64,000 nt of DNA from NCBI RefSeq assembly GCF_003363755.1, contig NZ_CP031396.1, forward strand, positions 1,240,001-1,304,000. Direction: 5' to 3'. Every line of letters starts with the position of its first letter. Within the stretch, counting starts at the first letter, position 1. The notes beneath the pieces are model-generated. The model saw only the letters and a list, made by a program, of their open reading frames with translations, did no database searches and had not been told where the DNA came from. The position numbers were made by a program, and so were the translations under genes. Shown one piece after another: positions 53,204-62,767 of the stretch. The stretch is from Pseudomonas protegens. GTDB taxonomy: Bacteria > Pseudomonadota > Gammaproteobacteria > Pseudomonadales > Pseudomonadaceae.

Positions 53204-53647
53204 ATGCCGCATTTCTCCCGCGCCCCCCTTCTCGGCCTGCTGCTGGCCAGCCTCGCGGCCCAGGCCGCGCCGAAGCAGGACCAGGAGCCGCACGTCTACT
53301 ACAGCATGGTGCCCGGCCAGTTCATGCTGATCGGCAAGGAGCCGGACGGCGGCCCGACCTACTCCGGCACCGCGGTGATCCGCTATGAAAACCAGGCCCT
53401 GACCCTGGTCAAGACCATCAACGGCAAGACCACCACCGCCATCGGCAAGGTGGAGCGGGCCACCATGGCCGAGGCCGATGTGTTGCGCTTCAGCGAGCCC
53501 GGGCACAGCGCCACCTGCCTGGTCCGTGGCGACCTGGACAACTACTCGCGCTTGAGCTGCTACTGGACCCGGGATGGCGTGGACCACAAGGAACCTGGGC
53601 TGGAGGCCTATTTCCCCACCGAAACCTGGCCCGGCCACCAGGACTGA
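53204..53647 (+). CDS. Exported hypothetical protein
   Basis: A 147-residue protein with a signal peptide (MPHFSRAPLLGLLLASLAAQAA). The mature part is beta-rich, with alternating strands (TYSGTAVIRYENQALTLVKTIN, HSATCLVRGDLDNYSRLSCYW) and two Cys likely to form a disulfide. AGGAG precedes the start. No family is recognised. The tail ends in PTETWPGHQD. Confidence 0.75.
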   Translation: MPHFSRAPLLGLLLASLAAQAAPKQDQEPHVYYSMVPGQFMLIGKEPDGGPTYSGTAVIRYENQALTLVKTINGKTTTAIGKVERATMAEADVLRFSEPGHSATCLVRGDLDNYSRLSCYWTRDGVDHKEPGLEAYFPTETWPGHQD

Positions 53648-53704
53648 AACCTGCCACCGGCCATACCCGCGCTCCGGTGCTCAACCCTTTATCGAGCCCA
53701 CGCC

Positions 53705-54151
53705 ATGATCCAACTCGTCGAGTACCGCAACACCCAGCACCGCCAGCCGGTGATCGAACTGTGGGAGCGTGTCTTCGGTTACGACACCGCCCACAACGCC
53801 CCGGAGCTGGCCATCGACCGCAAGCTCGCCGTGGATGACGGGCTGTTCTTCGTCGCCCTGGCCGAAGCTCAGGTCATCGGCACTTTAATGGCCGGCTACG
53901 ACGGCCACCGTGGCTGGCTGTACTCCCTGGCGGTGGACCCGCAACAGCGCCGGCTCGGCACCGGCCGGGCCCTGGTGCGCCATGGCGAGCAGGCCCTGGG
54001 CGCCCGCGGCTGCCTGAAGATCAACCTGCAGATCCTCAGCAGCAACGCCGCGGTGCAGGGCTTCTACCAGGCCCTGGGGTATCAGGTTGAACCCCGGGTC
54101 AGCATGGGCAAGGTGATCACCGCCAACGTCCCCGAGCACCTGCGCGGCTGA
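53705..54151 (+). CDS. GNAT-family N-acetyltransferase (YpeA-like)
   Basis: A 148-residue acetyltransferase. The acetyl-CoA-binding motif A is YSLAVDPQQRRLGTGRALV (RRLGTG), followed by LKINLQILSSNAAVQGFYQALGY, typical of YpeA/RimI-like members. There is no clue to the acceptor. It may share a transcript with the exported protein 57 nt upstream. Confidence 0.9.
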   Translation: MIQLVEYRNTQHRQPVIELWERVFGYDTAHNAPELAIDRKLAVDDGLFFVALAEAQVIGTLMAGYDGHRGWLYSLAVDPQQRRLGTGRALVRHGEQALGARGCLKINLQILSSNAAVQGFYQALGYQVEPRVSMGKVITANVPEHLRG

Positions 54152-54168
54152 CGGCAGCCGCGCCGCCC

Positions 54169-54585
54169 TCACCAGTTGTTCAGGTTGCTGCGCGGCGGCG
54201 CCAGCAGTTGCTGGGCCAAACTGACGGCGGCCAGCGGCGAGGCACTGTGCAGCAGTGGGTAGCCCCAGAACTGTTCATAGGTCCTGGCAAAAGCCTCGAC
54301 CTGCGCCTGGTTCTCCGGCTGCGGGGCGATGACGATCATCGCCTTGATCCAGCGGCGGATCGCCGCCTTGTTGCACTTGGTCCACATCGAGCCCTGCTTG
54401 AGCAACGCCTTGCCCTGAGCGCTGTTGCGCTGCTCGGGCTCAGGTATCAGATCGCTCATCAGGACAAAAGCCTGGGCACGCTGCGTCAGCGCCTCCAGTT
54501 GCTGGTAAGGGTCGACTACCGGCTGTCCTGCGCCTTCGGCGCGACGCATCCAGACCAGGGGAAAATGCTGATGATCGAAGTACAT
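54169..54585 (-). CDS. Hypothetical protein
   Basis: A 138-residue soluble protein starting MYFDHQHFPLVWMRR, with GGAGG 8 nt upstream. The longer open frame to 54729 has no such site. It is rich in helices, with RAQAFVLMSDLIPEPEQRNSAQ, a KAAIRRWIKAMIVIAPQP segment and AFARTYEQFWGYPLLHSAS. No family is recognised. It is convergent with the GNAT gene. Confidence 0.7.
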   Translation of the reverse strand: MYFDHQHFPLVWMRRAEGAGQPVVDPYQQLEALTQRAQAFVLMSDLIPEPEQRNSAQGKALLKQGSMWTKCNKAAIRRWIKAMIVIAPQPENQAQVEAFARTYEQFWGYPLLHSASPLAAVSLAQQLLAPPRSNLNNW

Positions 54586-54762
54586 GGGAACACCTCCAGA
54601 AGCTGACAAACAAGAATGCTTATCATCTTCCCGAGAACCACTGTCCGCATCAGCCGAGATCGACAAGTTATTGACTAATCCAGCCAGATATTGCCACTGC
54701 CACAGGCGGCACTCTGACCTGGCGGCCACCGCGATCTTGAATTTGACGAGGCATCGCCAGGC

Positions 54763-54811
54763 AAGGCCCTGCGGGCCTTTTCGCAGCCTCGCGGGCTCGG
54801 CAGCGGCTACA
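54763..54811. repeat. Hairpin plus REP element
   Basis: AAGGCCC/GGGCCTT (54763-54779) is followed by CGCAGCC...GGCAGCGGCTAC (54782-54810). It is nearly the same unit as at 30392-30441, so hairpin and REP move or amplify together. Its CTA at 54807-54809 is the stop codon (TAG) of the leftward AraC gene. Confidence 0.8.
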
Positions 54812-55625
54812 GGGCGTGGTTTTCCAGGGCTTGCCGACGCTCGGCAAAAAACCGCCCCGGCGGCTGGCCCACAGCTTTCTTGAACATGCGGATAAAGGCG
54901 CTGGCGCTGTCATAGCCCAGGGTCAGCGCCACACACTCCACCGAGTCGCCCCGGCCCAATTGCTTGAGCCCCAGAAGGATGTGCAACTGGCGCTGCCAGC
55001 GACCGAAACTCAGGCCGGTCTCGGCCACGATCAAGCGGCTCAGGCTGCGTTCGCTGAGGCCGATCTGCTCGCCCCATTGCCCAAGGCTCAGGCGCCGCTG
55101 CGGCTGTTCAAGGATCTGCTGGGCCAGACGCCGCAGCTGTGCGTGCCGGGGCATGGGCAGGTGGATCTGCTCACGGGGCGCGACCGCCAGCTCATCCAGG
55201 GTCACCGCGACCAGGCGCCCGGCGGCGCCGTCCTGGTCATACAGGAACGGCAGTTGCGCACAGCGCTTGAGCAACTCCTGCAACAGCGGCGACATCACCA
55301 GGGTGCAGCAGGCCTGCGGCAACGACCGGGCGTGCTCGGGCTCGACCAACAGGCAATAACCCTGGGCGTTCTCCAGCCCCTGGACCCGATGCTCGATCGC
55401 GCTGGGAATCCACACCGCGCACTGCGGCGGCGCCAGCCACAGGCCCTCGGCGCTCTCGCAACTGAGCACACCGCCCGCGGGAAACAGCAACTGGGCCTTG
55501 CGATGGCTGTGCCACGGCCGTTCCCAGCGCTCTTCTTGCATCGAGATGCACAGGGCACATACCGGACGCGCAATCGCGTCCGGGTCCTGGTCCTGGTCCT
55601 GGTCCTGCTGTTTCAAGACGGGCAT
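54807..55625 (-). CDS. AraC-family regulator with cupin sensor
   Basis: A 272-residue regulator from MPVLKQQDQDQD (an upstream ATG at 55667 would add 14). The N-terminal cupin contains RPWHSHRKAQLLFPAGGVLSC. The C-terminal AraC HTH pair includes LSLGQWGEQIGLSERSLSRLI and VECVALTLGYDSASAFIRMFKKAVGQPPGRFF, the pattern of the NimR/YdhB-like group whose genes often lie beside transporters. Near the start, a CAGGAC hexanucleotide repeat encodes (Gln-Asp)4. The stop codon TAG comes from a REP element. Confidence 0.88.
   Translation of the reverse strand: MPVLKQQDQDQDQDPDAIARPVCALCISMQEERWERPWHSHRKAQLLFPAGGVLSCESAEGLWLAPPQCAVWIPSAIEHRVQGLENAQGYCLLVEPEHARSLPQACCTLVMSPLLQELLKRCAQLPFLYDQDGAAGRLVAVTLDELAVAPREQIHLPMPRHAQLRRLAQQILEQPQRRLSLGQWGEQIGLSERSLSRLIVAETGLSFGRWQRQLHILLGLKQLGRGDSVECVALTLGYDSASAFIRMFKKAVGQPPGRFFAERRQALENHAL
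55584..55607. repeat. Hexanucleotide tandem repeat, 4 x GTCCTG
   Basis: Four exact copies of GTCCTG lie within the 5' end of the AraC gene, read as alternating Gln-Asp on the reverse strand. Slippage by whole units stays in frame and would change linker length only. Confidence 0.9.
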
Positions 55626-55773
55626 CCACCTTCCTCCACACTCCCGGGGCATGCCGGCCATCGGCACGATGCCGGCGCCTGCCCTGCAAGGTCGAGGATT
55701 GTGCCGGGCCCACGGGGCTGAGCCAAGCCACTGGCCACGCCGGCCAGCGGCTCTGGACGCCGGGGCATTGGCG

Positions 55774-56667
55774 CTATTGATGAGGGCCTGCGGCCACCGC
55801 CTCCAGCAGCCAGGCCTTGAAGGCGCTCATGGCCGGGGTTTGCGCCCGCGACTGCAAACGGGTCAGCCAGTAGCTGCCGGTGACAATGCCGATCTCGAAC
55901 GGCTGGACCACCGCCCCGCTGGCCAACTGTCGCTCGAACATCAACGGCGGCGCCAGGGCCACCCCCAGTCCTTGCAGGGCCGCTTCGAGCATGCCCAGGG
56001 AGGAGTCGAAGACAATGCTCTGGGGCAAGGGACTGCCGCCGCCCAGTCCCGCCTCTTGGAACCATTGCGGCCATTCATCGGTGCGATAGGAGCGCAACAG
56101 GGTCTGGCCCAACAGATCCGCCGGGCTGTGCAACTGGTGGGCGATCTGCGGTATGCACAAGACCGACAGCGGCGCCTGCAACAGCTCCAGGGCCTCGATG
56201 CCGTGCCAGGCTCCCGTGCCAAAACGGATGGCGTAGTCCAGGCCTTCGGCGGCCACGTCGACACGGTTGTTGTTGGTGCTCAGGCGCAGGTCGACAAAGG
56301 GATAGCGCGCCTGGAAATCCCCCAGGCGCGGCAACAGCCAGCCCACGGCAAAGGTGCCTACGGCACCCACCGTCAGCACTTCGCGGTAGTGCCCGCCCTC
56401 GAAACGCCCCAGGGTCTGGGCGATGCGATCAAAGCACTCACGCAGCACCGGCAGCAGGGTCTCGCCTTCGCTGGTCAGCATCAGCCCCCGGGGCAAGCGC
56501 TTGAACAGGGTGACGTTGAGCTGGGCCTCCAGGCTCTTGACCTGATGGCTGACCGCCGCCTGGGTCACACAGAGTTCGATGGCGGCGCGGGTGAAACTCA
56601 AATGACGGGCCGAGGCTTCGAAAGCCCGCAGCGCGTTCAAGGGCAGGTGTGGACGGAGCATGGGCAT
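55774..56667 (-). CDS. ampR: AmpR, LysR-type regulator of ampC
   Basis: A 297-residue LysR regulator with the diagnostic AmpR start LNALRAFEASARHLSFTRAAIELCVTQAAVSHQVKSLE. The effector domain includes GAVGTFAVGWLLPRLGDFQ and LDYAIRFGTGAWHGIEA, which bind UDP-MurNAc-pentapeptide or anhydro-muropeptides in relatives. It is divergent from ampC, the classical arrangement allowing beta-lactam-inducible expression. Confidence 0.94.
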   Translation of the reverse strand: MPMLRPHLPLNALRAFEASARHLSFTRAAIELCVTQAAVSHQVKSLEAQLNVTLFKRLPRGLMLTSEGETLLPVLRECFDRIAQTLGRFEGGHYREVLTVGAVGTFAVGWLLPRLGDFQARYPFVDLRLSTNNNRVDVAAEGLDYAIRFGTGAWHGIEALELLQAPLSVLCIPQIAHQLHSPADLLGQTLLRSYRTDEWPQWFQEAGLGGGSPLPQSIVFDSSLGMLEAALQGLGVALAPPLMFERQLASGAVVQPFEIGIVTGSYWLTRLQSRAQTPAMSAFKAWLLEAVAAGPHQ

Positions 56668-58060
<1,393 letters not shown>

Positions 58061-58098
58061 CCGAGCAGCACAGCATCACGCCCCCCGGGGCAGCCAAT

Positions 58099-58138
58099 AA
58101 AAAACGCCACCGGTGTTCAGCGCCAGGTGGCGTTTTTC
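58099..58138 (+). terminator. Rho-independent terminator of ampC
   Basis: AACGCCACC/GGTGGCGTT with a 14-nt loop, A-rich on the 5' side and running into TTTTTC. Confidence 0.85.
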
Positions 58139-58379
58139 TTGTCGCTTCGGCCATGGCGCCTAGACTCAGGAAATCCCCCTCGACCGTTGACCTCGGCCAG
58201 CTGTGCAACGCCCGCCTTCCTGGATAGCGACAAGGACCGCAAGGCCCGCATCGAGCCTGATTCAGGGGTGGCGCTGAACCTTCTGCCAGGCTTTCCGGTC
58301 GATAACTGCAACCTGGACCAGCACCGCCGCGTGCACAACGCTGGTCGTCCGGGAACCACAGCCGCCGGAGAAACGCCCC

Positions 58380-59102
58380 GTGATATCGACCCTGCAAATC
58401 GCCAGAATCAAAGCCTGGGGCGCCCATGGCTTCACCGCCACCGGAGTGGTCAGCGCCCTGCTCGCCACCCTGGCACTGTTCGACAACCAGCCCAAGGCCT
58501 GCCTGTTGTGGCTGGGGGTGGCGCTGCTGGTGGATGGCGTCGACGGCTCCCTGGCGCGCAAGGTCAACACCCGCTCGGTGCTGCCCAACATCGACGGTTC
58601 GGTGCTCGACCTGGTGATCGACTACCTGACCTACGTGTTCATCCCGGCGTTGTTCATCTACCGCTACATTCCCCTGCCGGAGTACAGCGCACTGCTGGCC
58701 ACCTCGCTGATCCTGCTGTCGTCGCTGCTGTGCTTCTGCAACGTCAACATGAAGAGCCACGACAACTACTTCCAGGGTTTTCCCGCCGCCTGGAACGTGG
58801 TCGCCCTGTGCTTCTACCTGATCGAGCCCGGCCCCTGGCTGAGCTTGCTGAGCATCTTCGCCCTGGCCCTGCTGACCGCCACTCGGGTGCAGTTCCTGCA
58901 TCCGTTCCGGGTACGCAAGTGGATGGGGCTGAACATCATCGTGACCTTCGTCTGGCTGCTCAGTGGCGCGCTGCTGATCCTCAGCCACCCCTTGCACAGC
59001 CCGTCGATCATGGGCCTGTGGCTGGCGGCTTCAGCCTATTTCCTGGGGATCTGCCTGTGGCGCTCGGCCCAGGAGTGGATGAAGGGCAGCCACCAGCCAT
59101 AG
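58380..59102 (+). CDS. pcs: Pcs, phosphatidylcholine synthase
   Basis: A 240-residue integral membrane CDP-alcohol phosphotransferase that condenses CDP-diacylglycerol with choline in a one-step route to phosphatidylcholine, found in a minority of bacteria including pseudomonads. The catalytic motif DGVDGSLAR continues with VLPNIDGSVLDLVIDYLTY, the Pcs variant of DGxxARxxxxxxxxGxxxDxxxD. About eight helices follow. Translation starts at GTG 58380 with GGAG 11 nt upstream. It is convergent with the hybrid kinase gene. Confidence 0.93.
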   Translation: MISTLQIARIKAWGAHGFTATGVVSALLATLALFDNQPKACLLWLGVALLVDGVDGSLARKVNTRSVLPNIDGSVLDLVIDYLTYVFIPALFIYRYIPLPEYSALLATSLILLSSLLCFCNVNMKSHDNYFQGFPAAWNVVALCFYLIEPGPWLSLLSIFALALLTATRVQFLHPFRVRKWMGLNIIVTFVWLLSGALLILSHPLHSPSIMGLWLAASAYFLGICLWRSAQEWMKGSHQP

Positions 59103-59118
59103 ACGGCGGCGGCCTGCA

Positions 59119-61578
59119 TCACAGCGGCGGGTCGTTGCCGATCGCGGCACTCAAGGCCTGGGCCAGGGCCGCCACCGAGTAGGGTTTCTGCAGGAACACG
59201 AACTCCCGGGTCTGGCCCTGGGCCAGGGCCGGGCTGTAGCCGCTGGTGAGGATCACCGGCAGCCCGGGGTAATCGCTGCGGATGCGGGTGGCCAGCTCGA
59301 TGCCGCTCATGCCGGGCATCACCACATCGGAAAACACCGCCTGGAACACCCCCGGCTCCTGGCTCAGGCGACGCAGTGCCTCGATAGCGCTGGTGGCCCA
59401 TTCGGTCTGGTAGCCCAGCTCGTTCAAGGCCTGGGCCAGCAGCACGCCCACTTCGGGATTGTCTTCGACCACCAGCAGCGTGGCCCCCTGGCCATCCACC
59501 TGCAGCGGCCCCGGACAAGGGGCCGCTACCGGGCTGACCACAGCTTCAGAGCGCGGCAGGTACAAGGTAAAGCGCGTGCCCTGCCCCGGCTGACTGTGGA
59601 CCACCAGGCCACCGCCAGACTGCTTGGCAAAACCGAACACCTGGGACAGGCCCAGCCCAGTGCCCTTGCCCACCTCCTTGGTGGTGAAGAAGGGCTCGAA
59701 GATCCGCTCGATCTGCTGCGGGTCGATGCCGGCACCGGTGTCGGTCAGGGACACCGCGACAAAGTCGCCGTTCTGGGCGCCCTGGCTGGCGCTGGCGGGA
59801 ATCTGCGCCACCCGCTCCACGGCAATCACTAGCAGGCCCTCGCCCTGCATGGCGTCCCGGGCATTGACCGCCATGTTGATCAGCGCGGTATCGAACTGGC
59901 CGGCGTCGGCATGGATGCAGCACGCTTGCTGCGGCAGTTCGATACGCAGTTCGATGCAGGCGCCGATCAGCGGATTGATCATCTGTGCCAGCAGTTGCAC
60001 GCTGACGCCGACGTCGAAGGTTTCCGGGCGCAGGTTCTGCTGGCGGGCATAGGCCAGGAGCTGGGCGGTGAGCTTGCTGGCGCGGTCCACGGTGTCGGAA
60101 ATCGCATCGATGTACAGCTGCCGGCGCTCCTCGCTGAGGTTGCGCCGCAGCAGGTCGGTGGACGAGCGGATCACCGTCAGCAGGTTATTGAAGTCGTGGG
60201 CGACCCCACCCGTCAGTTGCCCCACCGCCTCCATCTTCTGTGCCTGGCGCAAGATGTCTTCGGTCTTGCGCAGCGCCTGCGCGGCTTCACGCTCGGCCTG
60301 AATGTCACGCCCCACGGCATGCAGGTGCTGGGGGTCGGGCACGGCACTCCAGGACACCCAGCGATAGCTGCCGTCCTTGTGCCGAAAGCGGTTTTCCACC
60401 CGTGAAAAACTCTGACCCAGCGCCAGTTCGGTGCAGGCGTTGACCGCCGCCACACTGTCCTGGGGGTGGATGAAATCGTAGAAGCTGCTGCCTTCGAGTT
60501 CGTGCCGCTGCCAGCCCAGCAGTCGGGTCCAGGCCGGGTTCACGGCAACGATGCGCCCGTTGAAATCCGCCACCAGCATCAGGTCGGTGGACAGTTGCCA
60601 GATACGGTCGCGCTCCTGGGTGCGCGCCTGGACCCGCTGTTCCAGGGACTCGTTGAGGCGGCGCAACTGCTCCTCGGCCTCGCGGGTGGCGGTGATGTCC
60701 CGGGAGATGCAGAGGATCTTCTCCGGCTGACCGGCCTCATCGAGCATCGGCGTGACCTGCACATCCCACCACTTGGCGTTGCCGGCCAGGGTGTTGGCGG
60801 CGCCCTGGAACCGCGCCGATTCCCCGGCCTGGGCAGCGGCGATGGCGGCCTGGGCGTCAAGGTTGCCCTGGCCCTGCCAGAAGTCCGGCCAGGGGCAGCC
60901 GGCAATGGCATTGAAGTCGCTGACCTCCATGACCCGCAGGCCACCCTCGCTCATGAACGACAACTGACCATCGAGGTCCAGCACCTTGATGCAGTCATTG
61001 CTGCTGGCCAGCACCCGGGTATTGAGCTCGCGGGTCTCGCGCAGGCGCGACTCGGTGAGCCGGGCGTGCAGCCCCAGGCGCACCCGCGCGGTGGTTTCCA
61101 CGGTGTGACACAGCACCCCCAGCACCTGCTCCTGGCGCTCGTCGAATATCGGGCTCATGGAAAACGACCACCAGGTCAGTTCCTCTCCGGGATAGCGCTG
61201 CATGTTCACCGGCAGGTCTTCATGACGGCAGGACTGGCCGCGGAACGCCTGCTCGACCATGGGTTGCACATCCGGCCAGGCATCGGCCCAGAGCGTCTCG
61301 ATGGTCTGCCCCAGGGCATGGGCCAGGCGCGGCCCCAGTACCGGACGATAGGCATCATTGAAGAAGAACTGCTTCTGCGGGCCCCATAGCAGGTACAGGC
61401 TTTCAGGGGATTCGAGCACCAGGCTCAAGGTGCTGTGCAGCAGGCTGGGCCAGTGCTCCCGAGGGCCCACCGAGGTCTGCGACCAGTCGAACTGGCGGAT
61501 GGCGGCACCGGTCTCGCCGCCGCGCCAGGTCTGGGGGGCGGCACCATCAGCAGAGGAAATAGTCATGGACTGCATCAC
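59119..61578 (-). CDS. Hybrid sensor histidine kinase with PAS domains and receiver
   Basis: An 819-residue cytoplasmic protein with no membrane helix. Three PAS-like regions lie at about 25-160, 180-310 and 325-450; the third includes [26 protein letters not shown] HisKA with phospho-His in [14 protein letters not shown], an HATPase with [12 protein letters not shown] and a C-terminal receiver with Asp in [11 protein letters not shown] follow. Lacking an output domain, it probably feeds a phosphorelay to a separate regulator. The start could also be 61566. No dedicated partner is adjacent. Confidence 0.92.
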   Translation of the reverse strand: MMQSMTISSADGAAPQTWRGGETGAAIRQFDWSQTSVGPREHWPSLLHSTLSLVLESPESLYLLWGPQKQFFFNDAYRPVLGPRLAHALGQTIETLWADAWPDVQPMVEQAFRGQSCRHEDLPVNMQRYPGEELTWWSFSMSPIFDERQEQVLGVLCHTVETTARVRLGLHARLTESRLRETRELNTRVLASSNDCIKVLDLDGQLSFMSEGGLRVMEVSDFNAIAGCPWPDFWQGQGNLDAQAAIAAAQAGESARFQGAANTLAGNAKWWDVQVTPMLDEAGQPEKILCISRDITATREAEEQLRRLNESLEQRVQARTQERDRIWQLSTDLMLVADFNGRIVAVNPAWTRLLGWQRHELEGSSFYDFIHPQDSVAAVNACTELALGQSFSRVENRFRHKDGSYRWVSWSAVPDPQHLHAVGRDIQAEREAAQALRKTEDILRQAQKMEAVGQLTGGVAHDFNNLLTVIRSSTDLLRRNLSEERRQLYIDAISDTVDRASKLTAQLLAYARQQNLRPETFDVGVSVQLLAQMINPLIGACIELRIELPQQACCIHADAGQFDTALINMAVNARDAMQGEGLLVIAVERVAQIPASASQGAQNGDFVAVSLTDTGAGIDPQQIERIFEPFFTTKEVGKGTGLGLSQVFGFAKQSGGGLVVHSQPGQGTRFTLYLPRSEAVVSPVAAPCPGPLQVDGQGATLLVVEDNPEVGVLLAQALNELGYQTEWATSAIEALRRLSQEPGVFQAVFSDVVMPGMSGIELATRIRSDYPGLPVILTSGYSPALAQGQTREFVFLQKPYSVAALAQALSAAIGNDPPL

Positions 61579-61687
61579 ACAAGGGGAAAAGGGGCTGCGC
61601 CGCCCATCAAGGGCCTGCGCAGGATAACTGACCCCTGGAATCCACGGAAGTTAGCAGGTGACGGCGAGCATGGCCCGGCTGTGGACC

Positions 61688-62470
61688 TCAGAAGGCCAGC
61701 TTGTAGCCGATGGAGAACAGCATGACCGCCAGGCATGGGCGCAAGATCTCGTCGGAGATCCGCCCGGTCATGTGGCTGCCGATCCAGATCCCCGGCAGTG
61801 AGCCCATCAACAGGAACCCCAGCAGGTGCCAGTCCATGTTGCCCATGCTGGCATGACCCAGGCCGGCCACCAGGGTCAGGGGCACGGCGTGGGCGATTTC
61901 GGTGCCCACCAGGCGCTTGGTGGCCAGGAACGGATAGAGGATGAACAGCGCCACAGTGCCCAGGGCGCCGGCGCCGATGGAGGTCAGCGCGACCATGGTG
62001 CCGAGGATCAGCCCGGTGACCACGGTCAGGCCGTTGAGACCGCGGGGGCTTGGCTGATAGTCGCTGCCGTGGCGCTGGGCGAAGGCCATGAGCTTCTTCT
62101 TGAAGACGATGGCCAGGGCCGTGAGCAACAGGACGAAGCCCAGCCCTTGCTTGATCACCGAGTTCAAGGCTTGGGGATCGGAGTCCAGGTTGTTCAAGAA
62201 CCCTAGGGTCGCCAGTACCGCCGGCACGCTGCCCAGGGTCAGCCAGCCGGTGATGCGCCAGTCGATATTGCGGTTCTTCTGATGCACCAGCACCCCACCG
62301 GACTTGGTGATGGCGGCGTACAGCAAGTCAGTGCCCACGGCGGTGGCCGGGTTGATGCCGAACCAGAGCAGGATCGGGGTCATCAGCGAGCCGCCGCCCA
62401 CCCCCGTCATGCCCACGATGAATCCCACTACCAGGCCTGCGATGACAAAACCGAAATTACCCACATCCAT
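61688..62470 (-). CDS. TauE/SafE-family sulfite/organosulfonate exporter
   Basis: A 260-residue membrane protein with about eight helices. The repeated family motif appears as GMTGVGGGSLMTPIL near the N-terminus and TSIGAGALGTVAL in the second half, with PLTLVAGLGH after it. The start MDVGNFGFV places TM1 at the N-terminus; an upstream in-frame ATG adds 24 unlikely residues. The substrate is not deducible; some members export sulfite or sulfoacetate. It is upstream of and codirectional with the hybrid kinase. Confidence 0.9.
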   Translation of the reverse strand: MDVGNFGFVIAGLVVGFIVGMTGVGGGSLMTPILLWFGINPATAVGTDLLYAAITKSGGVLVHQKNRNIDWRITGWLTLGSVPAVLATLGFLNNLDSDPQALNSVIKQGLGFVLLLTALAIVFKKKLMAFAQRHGSDYQPSPRGLNGLTVVTGLILGTMVALTSIGAGALGTVALFILYPFLATKRLVGTEIAHAVPLTLVAGLGHASMGNMDWHLLGFLLMGSLPGIWIGSHMTGRISDEILRPCLAVMLFSIGYKLAF

Positions 62471-62767
62471 CAATAAAACCCTACAAATCACACGGCCAGG
62501 TAAAAAACTGGCGGCAGCATAGCGGCTAAAGCTTATGTCCATTTATATGAATAAAATCTAACGTTATAACCAGGGCCATTTTTTCCATGCGCCAGACGCA
62601 TCGAGTGCCCGCCGCCCTTGCATCCGCCACATGCCCATCCAGCCCTCCCTGAACCGCCGGTGACATACACCGCAACCTGCGCATCCGGTATTCTGCTGGG
62701 CGCTCGCCGGGGCAAGCGATCCTGAGCTCACTCAGGTCCCGCCCCTTTCGTTTTCCAAGGAAGGCCC

